Shown: one piece after another, positions 1 through 5,274 of the stretch
How positions within the stretch are numbered: the stretch's first letter is position 1
Layout: each line of letters begins with the position of its first letter
DNA from: Candidatus Dormiibacterota bacterium
GTDB lineage: Bacteria > Chloroflexota > Dormibacteria > Aeolococcales > Bog-877
Assembly (NCBI GenBank): GCA_030038765.1
Contig: JASHRA010000261.1
Location: forward strand, 1 to 5,274
Direction: 5' to 3'
Length of the DNA stretch: 5,274 nucleotides
Program-made: the position numbers and the translations under genes
Notes under the pieces: model-generated
What the model was told of the DNA's origin: nothing
The model's input: only the letters and a program-made list of their open reading frames with translations
The model's database searches: none

Positions 1-609
1 GTCCTCGGCGCTGGCGCCGTGCTGGCGGAGCAGCTCCAGGGGCAGGTAGCGGCGGCCCCGGAGGCGGTCGGAGCAGACGTCCTGCCACATGTTGGCCAGC
101 TGCAGGCCGGTGCAGATGGAGTCCGAGTAGCGCCGCCGCTCCGGGTCCGAGATCCCCTCCAGGGCCAGCACCAGCTGCCCCACGGGGGTGGCGGAGAGGG
201 TGCAGTAGTGGTCCAGCTCGGCCCAGGTGGCATAGGCCCGGACCCGCTGGTCCTGGAGGTTGGCCTCGATCAGGCGGCGGAAGGGGTCGGGGTCGAGCCG
301 GTGACGCCGGATCACCGGCTGGAGGCGGCGGAAGACGGGGTGGCGGGGGCTGCCGTCGTAGCAGGCCTCCAGCTCCCGGGAGGCGATGGCGAGCAGCTGC
401 TCGGGGTCGCCCAGGCCCTCGTCGCCGAGGTCGTCGACCAGGCGGCAGAAGCCGTAGATGGCCGCCCTCGCCTCGCGCCGTCGGGGCCGGAGCACCCAGG
501 CGGCGATGGGGAAGTTCTCCCGTCCGCGGGCCTCCTGCTGGCGCCCCAGCGAGTACTCGGGGAGCTCCCCGGCGGGGCCGGGCCGGGCCTCGGTCGGGGC
601 CACGGTCAC
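1..609 (-). CDS. hpnC: HpnC-type squalene/hydroxysqualene synthase, 3' end missing
   Basis: This is a trans-isoprenyl diphosphate synthase of the squalene/phytoene synthase family. In the HpnCDE route, HpnC converts presqualene diphosphate to hydroxysqualene, HpnD makes presqualene diphosphate from two FPP, and HpnE reduces hydroxysqualene to squalene. I translated 203 codons from GTG at 609; the frame is open to the left edge, so the C-terminal part (about a quarter to a third of a usual 270-300-residue protein) is outside the window. Visible marks are the HpnC-like ENFPIAAW segment (residues 31-38), the first Asp-rich motif DDLGDE (59-64), the HYCTLSATPVG stretch (about 133-144) typical of HpnC rather than HpnD, and the second motif QDVCSD (176-181), followed by RGRRYLP. 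The GTG overlaps the TGA of the cyclase gene (GTGA, 4 bases). No good Shine-Dalgarno sequence is seen, so coupled translation is inferred. A second GTG at 603 is an alternative start. The family is firm; the HpnC rather than HpnD assignment is fairly sure. Confidence 0.9.
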   Translation of the reverse strand, partial: MTVAPTEARPGPAGELPEYSLGRQQEARGRENFPIAAWVLRPRRREARAAIYGFCRLVDDLGDEGLGDPEQLLAIASRELEACYDGSPRHPVFRRLQPVIRRHRLDPDPFRRLIEANLQDQRVRAYATWAELDHYCTLSATPVGQLVLALEGISDPERRRYSDSICTGLQLANMWQDVCSDRLRGRRYLPLELLRQHGASAED

Positions 610-2555
610 GGCCTGAGGGCCGTTCCCGGGCGCGCCGCCCGGGCCAGCGCCATGACCGGGAAGACGGTGGCGTAGAGGCGGTAGCGGAGGTAGAAGGCGC
701 GCGGGAAGCCGGTCCCGGTGAAGAGCTGGTCGCTCCAGCCGCCGCCCTCCTCCTGGTGCTCCAGGAGCCAGCCGCTGGCGGCCGCCGCCGCCTCCGCCAG
801 CGGGTCCCCGCCCCCCTCCGCCGGGGCCCCCTCGGCCGTCGCCAGCAGGGCCAGCAGGGCCCAGGCCGTCTGCGACGGCGTCGGCTCGCCGCGGCCCACG
901 TGGGCGCGGTCGTGGTAGGAGAGCACGGACTCGCCGAAGCCGCCGCTGGCGTGCTGGTAGAGCCGCACCCACTCCCCGAGGCGGCGCAGCCGGGGCCGGT
1001 CCTCGGCCGCGCCCGCGGTGGCCAGGGCGGTGGCCACGGCGGCGCCGCCGTAGACGTAGTTGACGCCCCAGCGGCCGTAGTAGGCGCCGCTGCCCTCCTC
1101 CGAGCGGCGCAGCCAGCCGAGGCCGCGCTGGCGGGCGGCCTCCAGGTCCGCGCCCCCCATCCGGGTGAAGGCCTCGACGACGTGGGCGGTGACGTCGGGG
1201 CTGGCCCGGTCCAGCATCTCGCCGAAGTCGGAGATGGGCAGGTGCTCGACCCAGGCGCGGTCGTTGTCGGCGTCGAAGGCGCCGTAGCCGCCGTCCCTCC
1301 CCTGCATGGCCAGCAGCCAGGCCAGGGCCCGGCGGATCGCCTCCCCCAGCTCCGAGCGCTCCTCCCGGCCGTGCCCGGCCCGCTTCAGGGCCGAGAGCAC
1401 GACGGCGGTGTCGTCGGTGTCCGGGTACTGGTCGTTGTAGAGCTCGAAGGGCCAGCCCCCGGGGGCCGCGCCGGGGCGGCGCAGGGCCCAGTCCCCCCGG
1501 CCCTGGACCTCCCGGCCCAGGAGCCAGTCGACCGCCCGCCGGAGGGCCTCGTGCTGGGCCGGCAGGCCGGCGTCGAGCAGGGCCCAGAGGGCCAGGGCCG
1601 TGTCCCAGACGGGGGAGATGCAGGCCTGGAGCCTGAAGCCGCGCCCGTCCTCGACGCCGAATGTCTCCAGGGCAGTCAGGCCCCGCTGCATCACCGGATG
1701 ATCCAAGGGGTAGCCGCGGGCGCGCAGCGCCATCAGCCCGTAGACCCAGGGGGGCTGGATCCCGGCCCAGGAGCCGTCCCGCTCCTGGTGCTCCAGGATC
1801 CAGCGCTCGGCCCGCTCCAGGGAGCGTCGGCGCAGGCCCATCTCGGGGAGCCGGCTGTAGCCGCGCAGGACCCGCTCCAGGGCGCGCCAGGGGGCGCTGC
1901 CGTAGTCGGGGCGGCGGGGCCCCAGGGGCAGCTCGTCCGGGGTCGGGGAGGGGAGGGCGAAGACGGTCCGCCGGCTGCGCAGGATGGTGAGGGGGACGGT
2001 GGTGGCCCGGGCCCAGGAGGCGAGGTCGTAGATGCTGCCCCGGCGCCGTGCCGGCAGCAGCAGCCACTCGGGCGGGATGGCGGGGATCTCCTCCCAGGGC
2101 CAGAGCCCGGCCAGGGCCAGCCAGATGCGCGTGAAGAGCCTGGTCGCGCGCATCCCGCCACCGGCGGCCACGAAGTCGCGGGCCCGCGCCACCTGGGGCT
2201 CGTCCGGAGCCAGACCCGCGGCCCGCCAGGCCACCCAGACCTCGGCCGTGACGCTGAGGTCGCCGTCCAGTCCGGGGGCGATGCTGAAGCTGCCGTCCGG
2301 GGCCTGCTGGGAGCGCAGGTAGCGGACCACCGAGGCCTCCCGGGCGGGGTCCCGCAGGCCCAGGTAGCGGCGCAGGAGCAGGTACTCGGCGGTGATCGAG
2401 GGGTTGCTCTCCAGCTCCCCCATCCAGGACCCGTCCCCGCGCTGGAGCTGGAGCAGCCGCTCCACCCCCCTCCCCAGCGGTCCCCGCAGGCGCTCCGTCA
2501 GGGGGCCCTCCGACTCCTCACCCAGGGCCGTCTCCGGCCCCAGCTCGAGGCTCAA
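606..2555 (-). CDS. shc: Squalene-hopene cyclase
   Basis: A class II terpene cyclase that protonates squalene and folds it into hopene/hopanol at the membrane. It has 649 residues, usual for the family (about 630-680). The catalytic motif DTDD lies at 379-382, followed by TAVVL; D381 aligns with the general acid. Six QW-type repeats (QxxxGxW/F/Y) are visible near 38, 84, 257, 418, 534 and 601. Family blocks are GELESNPSITAEY (46-58), PWEEIP (153-158), SWARAT (180-185), SPVWDTALAL (314-323), AFDADN (426-431), DVTAHVVE (454-461), GRWGVNYVYG (494-503), PSQTAWALLAL (560-570) and GTGFPRAFYLRYRLY (614-628). The usual DPPS segment after the DFG motif reads DRAS (449-452), a mild variation. The start is TTG at 2555-2553, chosen because the homologous N-terminal repeat begins near residue 30, because it overlaps the previous stop as TTGA, and because GGGAGAG lies 8 bases upstream; no nearby in-frame ATG fits. 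Sporulenol-type cyclases are relatives, but HpnC next door favours squalene as substrate. Confidence 0.97.
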   Translation of the reverse strand: MSLELGPETALGEESEGPLTERLRGPLGRGVERLLQLQRGDGSWMGELESNPSITAEYLLLRRYLGLRDPAREASVVRYLRSQQAPDGSFSIAPGLDGDLSVTAEVWVAWRAAGLAPDEPQVARARDFVAAGGGMRATRLFTRIWLALAGLWPWEEIPAIPPEWLLLPARRRGSIYDLASWARATTVPLTILRSRRTVFALPSPTPDELPLGPRRPDYGSAPWRALERVLRGYSRLPEMGLRRRSLERAERWILEHQERDGSWAGIQPPWVYGLMALRARGYPLDHPVMQRGLTALETFGVEDGRGFRLQACISPVWDTALALWALLDAGLPAQHEALRRAVDWLLGREVQGRGDWALRRPGAAPGGWPFELYNDQYPDTDDTAVVLSALKRAGHGREERSELGEAIRRALAWLLAMQGRDGGYGAFDADNDRAWVEHLPISDFGEMLDRASPDVTAHVVEAFTRMGGADLEAARQRGLGWLRRSEEGSGAYYGRWGVNYVYGGAAVATALATAGAAEDRPRLRRLGEWVRLYQHASGGFGESVLSYHDRAHVGRGEPTPSQTAWALLALLATAEGAPAEGGGDPLAEAAAAASGWLLEHQEEGGGWSDQLFTGTGFPRAFYLRYRLYATVFPVMALARAARPGTALRP

Positions 2556-3601
2556 TACCAGCGCTCTCCCAGCCAGCGGCAGAGCAGCTCCAGCTCGCTG
2601 GCCCCGGTCTCGGCGAGGGGGAGGCGGGCCGCCGCCGCCAGGGCCCGCTCGGTCCAGGTCGTGGTCAGCCCCTGGCAGCGCTCCGCGACGCCGCCCTGGC
2701 GGAGCCGGCGCACCGCCTCCGGGAGATCTCGGCGCTGCAGTCCGGGCGCCTCCAGCCAGCCCCGGGCCAGCGCCCCCAGCTCGCCGTTGCCGGTGAGGGC
2801 CAGGACCATGGGCAGCCCCTGCTTGCCCCGGAGCAGGTCGTTGCCCACCGGTTTGCCGGTCTCGCCCGCGTCGCCGAAGACCCCGAGCACGTCGTCGCGG
2901 AGCTGGAAGGCGACGCCCAGGGTGCGGCCGAACTCGTCGCAGGCCGCCACCGTGGCCTCGGGGGCGTCGGCCCCGATGCCGCCCAGGGCGGCCGCGGCGC
3001 CCATCAGGGCGCCCGTCTTGCGGCCCACCATCTCCAGGTAGGCGGGCAGGCTGGCGGGGGGCGCCCCGGTGCTGGCGATGTCCGCCTGCTGCCCCCCCAC
3101 CATCTCCAGCGTGGCGCGGCTCAGGCGCAGGCTGGCCCGGGCGCTGACGCGGGGCGCCAGCTCGGCCCCGGCCAGGACCCGGAAGGCGGCCGCCAGGAGG
3201 GCGTCGCCGGTGTTGAGCGCGGTCGGCACCCCGTCCCTGACCCAGAGCGTGGGCTGGCCCCGGCGGGCCCGGTCCCGGTCGACGATGTCGTCGTGGAGGA
3301 GCGAGAAGTCGTGGATCAGCTGGACCGCCAGCCCGAGCGGCAGGGCCTGCTCCTCGCTCGCCCCCAGGGCCTCGGCCAGGACCAGCGTCAGCGTCGGCCG
3401 CAGCGCCTTCCCGGGCCGGGCGCCGGGCAGCAGGCCGAGGTGGTAGCGGGCCGGCTCCGCGACCTCGGCCGGGAGGCTCTCCGCCACCTGCTCCAGCCCC
3501 GCCTGGACCGGCTCCTGGTGCCGGGCCAGGATCGCCTGGGCGGCCCGGGCCAGCTCCTCCGAGGCGACCCCCGCGGCCAGCTCGGCGCCCTCAGAGATCA
3601 C
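2552..3601 (-). CDS. Trans-isoprenyl diphosphate synthase (FPP/GGPP synthase family)
   Basis: This enzyme condenses IPP with allylic diphosphates, giving C15 or C20 products. The 349-residue protein shows the GKALRP substrate-binding segment (64-69), the first Asp-rich motif DDIVD (104-108) inside HDFSLLHDD, and the second motif as DDVLGVFGD (236-244) after FQLR. That second form, with Gly in place of the last Asp of DDxxD, is common in actinobacterial members. The GKPVGNDL stretch (249-256) and the K260 region follow as usual. The residue five before the first Asp is F99, and the motif has no two-residue insertion. That pattern is classically tied to GGPP, yet the squalene genes next door need FPP, so product length is left open and no symbol is given. 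The start is GTG at 3601-3599, preceded at 9 bases by GGAGG; it lies 11 bases inside the end of ispH. The TGA at the other end overlaps the cyclase start. Confidence 0.95.
   Translation of the reverse strand: MISEGAELAAGVASEELARAAQAILARHQEPVQAGLEQVAESLPAEVAEPARYHLGLLPGARPGKALRPTLTLVLAEALGASEEQALPLGLAVQLIHDFSLLHDDIVDRDRARRGQPTLWVRDGVPTALNTGDALLAAAFRVLAGAELAPRVSARASLRLSRATLEMVGGQQADIASTGAPPASLPAYLEMVGRKTGALMGAAAALGGIGADAPEATVAACDEFGRTLGVAFQLRDDVLGVFGDAGETGKPVGNDLLRGKQGLPMVLALTGNGELGALARGWLEAPGLQRRDLPEAVRRLRQGGVAERCQGLTTTWTERALAAAARLPLAETGASELELLCRWLGERWY
2564..2570 (-). promoter_or_regulatory. shc: Ribosome binding site of the cyclase, inside the prenyl transferase gene
   Basis: The minus strand reads GGGAGAG, 8 bases before the TTG at 2555. 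This is the main reason for accepting the rare TTG codon as the cyclase start; the TTGA overlap with the previous stop codon also fits coupled translation. Confidence 0.6.
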
Positions 3602-4433
3602 GGCAGACCGCCTCCACCTCGTCCACCACCCAGGCGGGCGTCGAGGTGCCGGAGGTGATGCCGACCCGCTGGCCGGGCCGGAACCAGCCCGGCTCGATCT
3701 CGGCGGCGGTCTCGATCTGGAAGGTGGGCAGGCGCCGGGCGCAGGTCTCGGCCAGGGCCTGGGTGTTGGCCGAGCCGCGCCCGCCCACCACCACCACCAC
3801 GTCGGCCTCGTCCAGCAGGCTCCCCACCGCCTCGCGGTGGCGCTGGTTGACGACGGGGCAGGTGGTGTCCCTCACCTCCAGCTCCTCGCCCCGGCCCCGC
3901 AGCCGGCCCACGATCTCCTGGAAGCGGTCCTGGGGGAACGTGCTCTGGCTCACCACCCCGCGCCGGGCGCGCCAGGGGAGGCGCTCCGCCTCCTCCGGGC
4001 TGGCCACCACCGAGACCTCCGGCGAGCCCTCCTCGGCGGCCCAGCCGACGACGCCTCGCACCTCCGCGTGCTGGGCGTGGCCGACCACCGTGACCGGCAG
4101 CCCCTGGGCCGCCAGGCGGCGGGCGTGGAGCTGGACCCGGCTCACCAGCGGGCAGGTCGTGTCGACCACTGTCAGCCCCCGGCGGCGGGCCTCCTCGAGC
4201 AGCTCTGGGGGCGCCCCGTGGGCCGTCACCACCACCTGCGGGCCGCCCGCCGGGGGCAGCTCCTGGGCCCGCCCCAGGCCGCGCGCCTCCAACTCCTCCA
4301 GAGCCTTGTCGTTGTGCACCACCTGGCCCAGGGCCAGGGTCGGCAGGCCCCCCTCGATCGCCCTCGAGGTCAGCTCCAGGGCGTCGCGGACGCCGAAGCA
4401 GAAGCCCGTGTGACGAGGTCGGACGGTCTCCAC
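3591..4433 (-). CDS. ispH: 4-hydroxy-3-methylbut-2-enyl diphosphate reductase (IspH/LytB)
   Basis: A cytosolic iron-sulfur enzyme that reduces HMBPP to IPP and DMAPP, the last step of the MEP pathway. It has 280 residues, at the short end of the normal 280-320. All three cluster cysteines are present: C12 in GFCFGV, C94 in DTTCPLV and C192 in DTTCPVVNQRH. Substrate-binding and proton-relay residues matching the E. coli enzyme are H40 (VHN), H72 (AHG), H122 and E124 (GHAQHAEVRG), T165 (SQSTF), S221 and N223 (GSANT) and S264 (SGTSTP). No N-terminal extension is seen. The start is GTG at 4433-4431, fixed by the conserved position of C12 and by AGAGGG 6 bases upstream. It is the first gene of the operon, so it feeds C5 units directly to the prenyl transferase whose start codon it overlaps. 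Identification is very secure. Confidence 0.97.
   Translation of the reverse strand: METVRPRHTGFCFGVRDALELTSRAIEGGLPTLALGQVVHNDKALEELEARGLGRAQELPPAGGPQVVVTAHGAPPELLEEARRRGLTVVDTTCPLVSRVQLHARRLAAQGLPVTVVGHAQHAEVRGVVGWAAEEGSPEVSVVASPEEAERLPWRARRGVVSQSTFPQDRFQEIVGRLRGRGEELEVRDTTCPVVNQRHREAVGSLLDEADVVVVVGGRGSANTQALAETCARRLPTFQIETAAEIEPGWFRPGQRVGITSGTSTPAWVVDEVEAVCRDL
3611..3618 (-). promoter_or_regulatory. Ribosome binding site of the prenyl transferase, inside ispH
   Basis: The minus strand reads GGTGGAGG, with GGAGG ending 9 bases before the GTG at 3601. It lies within the last codons of ispH and decides the start of the next gene, which overlaps ispH by 11 bases. Confidence 0.65.
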
Positions 4434-4439
4434 GATCAG

Positions 4440-4445
4440 CCCTCT
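4440..4445 (-). promoter_or_regulatory. ispH: Ribosome binding site of ispH
   Basis: On the minus strand this reads AGAGGG and stands 6 bases before the GTG at 4433. It supports that GTG as the start, together with the fixed distance to the first cluster cysteine. Confidence 0.65.
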
Positions 4446-4456
4446 ACCCGCGTGCC

Positions 4457-4472
4457 GGTCCGTTAACCGACC
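4457..4472. promoter_or_regulatory. 16-bp imperfect palindrome upstream of ispH, candidate operator
   Basis: The sequence GGTCCGTTAACCGACC reads as an inverted repeat with 7 of 8 base pairs matched around a central GTTAAC. It lies 24-39 bases upstream of the ispH start codon. On the minus strand a related GGTTTA begins 10 bases before the GGTTAA of the palindrome, about one helical turn away. The size and position suit a repressor or activator dimer site. No regulator is encoded in the window, so the binding protein is unknown. Confidence 0.35.
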
Positions 4473-4513
4473 TAAACCATCCCGCAGCCGAAGCTAGCCG
4501 GGTCCGATCTCGA

Positions 4514-4542
4514 TTGCCGTTAGCGCCGCCTGACCAGATATT
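4514..4542 (+). promoter_or_regulatory. Weak sigma70-like promoter candidate, plus strand
   Basis: TTGCCG (4514-4519) is followed after 17 bases by GATATT (4537-4542). Each hexamer matches 4 of 6 consensus positions. It would start transcription near 4549, giving the dehydrogenase a leader of about 65 bases with no obvious ribosome site. It competes with the leaderless candidate at 4602 and is only tentative. Confidence 0.25.
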
Positions 4543-4543
4543 A
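4538..4543 (-). promoter_or_regulatory. Possible -10 box for the ispH operon
   Basis: Read on the minus strand, this is TAATAT, a TANNNT match and among the most AT-rich hexamers of the intergenic region. It would place the start of the ispH message near 4531, leaving a leader of about 95-100 bases. No convincing -35 box is seen 16-18 bases upstream, so support is weak. Confidence 0.25.
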
Positions 4544-4549
4544 CGGACT

Positions 4550-4560
4550 GGTTACCTCGG
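4550..4560 (+). repeat. GGTTACCTCGG motif, copy 1
   Basis: This short motif recurs with one inserted C at 4599-4610, 49 bases further on, both in the same direction. It may be a repeated protein-binding site or chance in a GC-rich spacer. The second copy overlaps the candidate -10 box of the dehydrogenase. Confidence 0.35.
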
Positions 4561-4598
4561 CGGACCATGCCGGGGAGACCGGGCGGGGCCGTCCGGGC

Positions 4599-4610
4599 GG
4601 TTACCCTCGG
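4599..4610 (+). repeat. GGTTACCCTCGG motif, copy 2
   Basis: This is the second copy of the motif seen at 4550-4560, with one extra C. It includes the TACCCT box proposed as the -10 element, so a protein bound here would block the dehydrogenase promoter if that promoter is real. Confidence 0.35.
4602..4607 (+). promoter_or_regulatory. -10 box for a likely leaderless dehydrogenase transcript
   Basis: TACCCT fits the TANNNT -10 consensus of high-GC bacteria. Its last T is 7 bases before the GTG at 4614, so the box sits at -12 to -7 if transcription starts on the G of the start codon. That geometry, with no Shine-Dalgarno sequence, is the signature of a leaderless mRNA. No clear -35 box is seen at the right distance. 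This is inference from spacing. Confidence 0.45.
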
Positions 4611-4613
4611 GCC

Positions 4614-5274
4614 GTGCGCGCGCTCCTCTTCGATCCCCTCCAGGCCCGCCTGCCGCTGGCCGGGGCGGCCTCCCGGATCCGCCCCGGCTGGGCGCTGGGG
4701 CCGGTCTCCCTGCTCTCGCTGCGCCAGCTGGCGCCGCCCCCGCCGCCGGCCCCGGACTGGGTGCGGCTGCGCGTGCTGCGCTGCGGCATCTGCGGCAGCG
4801 ACGTCAAGGAGGTGCTGCTCCAGGCCGCCAGCGACAACCCCCTGAGCGGCCTCGTCTCCTTCCCCCACGTGCCCGGCCACGAGATCGTGGCCGAGGTCCT
4901 GGAGGTGGGCTCCGGGGGCCGCCTGGCGCCCGGCCAGCTGGTGGCGGTGGATCCCTGGCTGGGCTGCCGGGCGCGGGGCCTGGAGCAGCTCTGCCCGGCC
5001 TGCCTCGGGGGCTTCCCGCCCCACTGCTGGCACGCCTCCGAGGGCGGCCCCTGGGGGCCCGGGCGGGGCATGCACCTGGGCAACGTGAGGGACCTCCCGG
5101 GCGGCTTCGCGGAGGTCATCCAGGCCCATCCCAGCCAGTGCCACGCGCTGCCCCCGGCCCTGGACCCCGAGCTGGCGGTGCTGGCCGACCCCCTGGCCGT
5201 GGGCCTGCACGCGCTGGAGCGCGCCGGGGACGAGCCCGGGGGGCCGGTCCTGGTCCTGGGAGCGGGCACCATCG
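4614..5274 (+). CDS. Zinc-dependent medium-chain alcohol dehydrogenase, N-terminal part
   Basis: An NAD(P)-dependent zinc alcohol/polyol dehydrogenase-type oxidoreductase; the substrate cannot be told from the sequence. I translated 220 codons from GTG at 4614; the frame is open and cut by the right edge inside the nucleotide-binding domain. The catalytic-zinc segment is CGICGSD (57-63, C60) with PGHE (87-90). Four cysteines that could hold the structural zinc lie at 118, 127, 130 and 138, in a CxxRGxxxxCPAC arrangement wider than the classic C-x2-C-x2-C-x7-C but, as I recall, typical of one subfamily of these enzymes. GMHLGN (152-157), PGGFAE (162-167) and ADPLAVGLHAL (191-201) also fit. The Rossmann glycine motif begins as VLGAGTI (214-220). 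No Shine-Dalgarno sequence precedes the GTG, and a TACCCT box 7 bases upstream suggests a leaderless message. The upstream in-frame codons back to about 4530 include no other ATG or GTG. It is transcribed away from the hopanoid operon, so a shared pathway is not implied. Confidence 0.88.
   Translation, partial: MRALLFDPLQARLPLAGAASRIRPGWALGPVSLLSLRQLAPPPPPAPDWVRLRVLRCGICGSDVKEVLLQAASDNPLSGLVSFPHVPGHEIVAEVLEVGSGGRLAPGQLVAVDPWLGCRARGLEQLCPACLGGFPPHCWHASEGGPWGPGRGMHLGNVRDLPGGFAEVIQAHPSQCHALPPALDPELAVLADPLAVGLHALERAGDEPGGPVLVLGAGTI

Larger units (their letters stand above)
4434..4613. promoter_or_regulatory. Divergent intergenic control region
   Basis: These 180 bases separate the ispH start (minus strand) from the dehydrogenase start (plus strand). 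They must hold the promoters of both units unless either is transcribed from a distant site. The stretch has AT-richer islands (around 4461-4480 and 4536-4556) that stand out from the very GC-rich coding sequence. Several promoter-like and repeated elements inside are listed separately. I see no small coding gene or RNA gene in it. Confidence 0.75.

Noticed and set aside
19..675. A 218-codon plus-strand open frame over the hpnC region
   Set aside because: The minus-strand frame here carries the DDLGDE and QDVCSD motifs of the squalene synthase family; the plus-strand product is Gly/Ala/Val-rich with no motif.
449..2600. Recurrent QxxxGxW-coding segments in the cyclase as a DNA repeat
   Set aside because: These are the protein-level QW repeats of the cyclase family, not a nucleotide repeat array.
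756..3041. A 761-codon open frame on the plus strand across the cyclase and prenyl transferase genes
   Set aside because: It lies antisense to two clearly conserved genes. Over the cyclase its codons are in exact complementary register, where a stop arises only from the rare TTA, CTA and TCA codons, so a long open frame is expected at this GC content. The product is low-complexity and resembles no family.
3646..4466. Plus-strand open frames of 209 and 255 codons opposite ispH
   Set aside because: They are antisense shadows of ispH, which has every known catalytic residue; their products are low-complexity.
4579..4600. Direct repeat CCGGGCGG, two copies 14 bases apart
   Set aside because: An eight-base, all-G/C word repeated in so GC-rich a sequence is expected by chance.
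4567..4845. ATG at 4567 as the start of a plus-strand gene
   Set aside because: Its frame differs from that of the dehydrogenase and gives an Arg/Pro/Cys-rich product that ends within the gene.
4494..5272. Two long minus-strand open frames over the dehydrogenase region
   Set aside because: The plus-strand frame from 4614 has the full zinc dehydrogenase motif set. The minus-strand products are compositionally biased and motif-free.
1..5274. CRISPR arrays, tRNA or rRNA genes, insertion sequences, attachment sites
   Set aside because: Nearly all of the window is accounted for by conserved metabolic genes. No regularly spaced repeats, tRNA-like sequence or transposase motifs were seen.

Overview
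The window is very GC-rich (roughly 70-75% by eye). Its genes are tightly packed and overlap. None of the five visible genes starts with ATG: four use GTG and one uses TTG. This codon use and the detailed sequence features (a prenyl transferase with a DDxxGVFGD second motif, and a leaderless-type TANNNT promoter) point to a high-GC Gram-positive-like soil lineage, such as Actinomycetota or a neighbouring Terrabacteria phylum. The sequence alone does not settle the species or phylum.

From about 4433 down to the left edge, the minus strand carries a compact operon for hopanoid (bacterial triterpenoid) synthesis. In transcription order it contains ispH (HMBPP reductase, last step of the MEP isoprenoid pathway), a trans-isoprenyl diphosphate synthase (FPP/GGPP type), a squalene-hopene cyclase (shc), and the first 203 codons of an HpnC-type hydroxysqualene synthase that leaves the window at position 1. 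Consecutive genes overlap by 11, 4 and 4 bases, so they are almost certainly co-transcribed and translationally coupled. Together they cover supply of C5 units, chain elongation, head-to-head coupling (with HpnD and HpnE expected further left) and cyclisation to the pentacyclic hopene skeleton.

Positions 4434-4613 form a divergent intergenic region of about 180 bases with AT-richer islands. It holds a 16-bp imperfect palindrome just upstream of ispH, a repeated GGTTACC(C)TCGG motif, and promoter-like elements on both strands. From 4614 to the right edge, the plus strand encodes the N-terminal 220 residues of a zinc-dependent medium-chain alcohol dehydrogenase. It probably reads from a leaderless transcript: a TACCCT box lies exactly at -12 to -7 relative to its GTG.

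Most of the content belongs to known families. I found no convincing evidence for an undescribed system. The points worth a second look are the intergenic control signals, the chain-length motif of the prenyl transferase, and the joining of ispH to the hopanoid genes.
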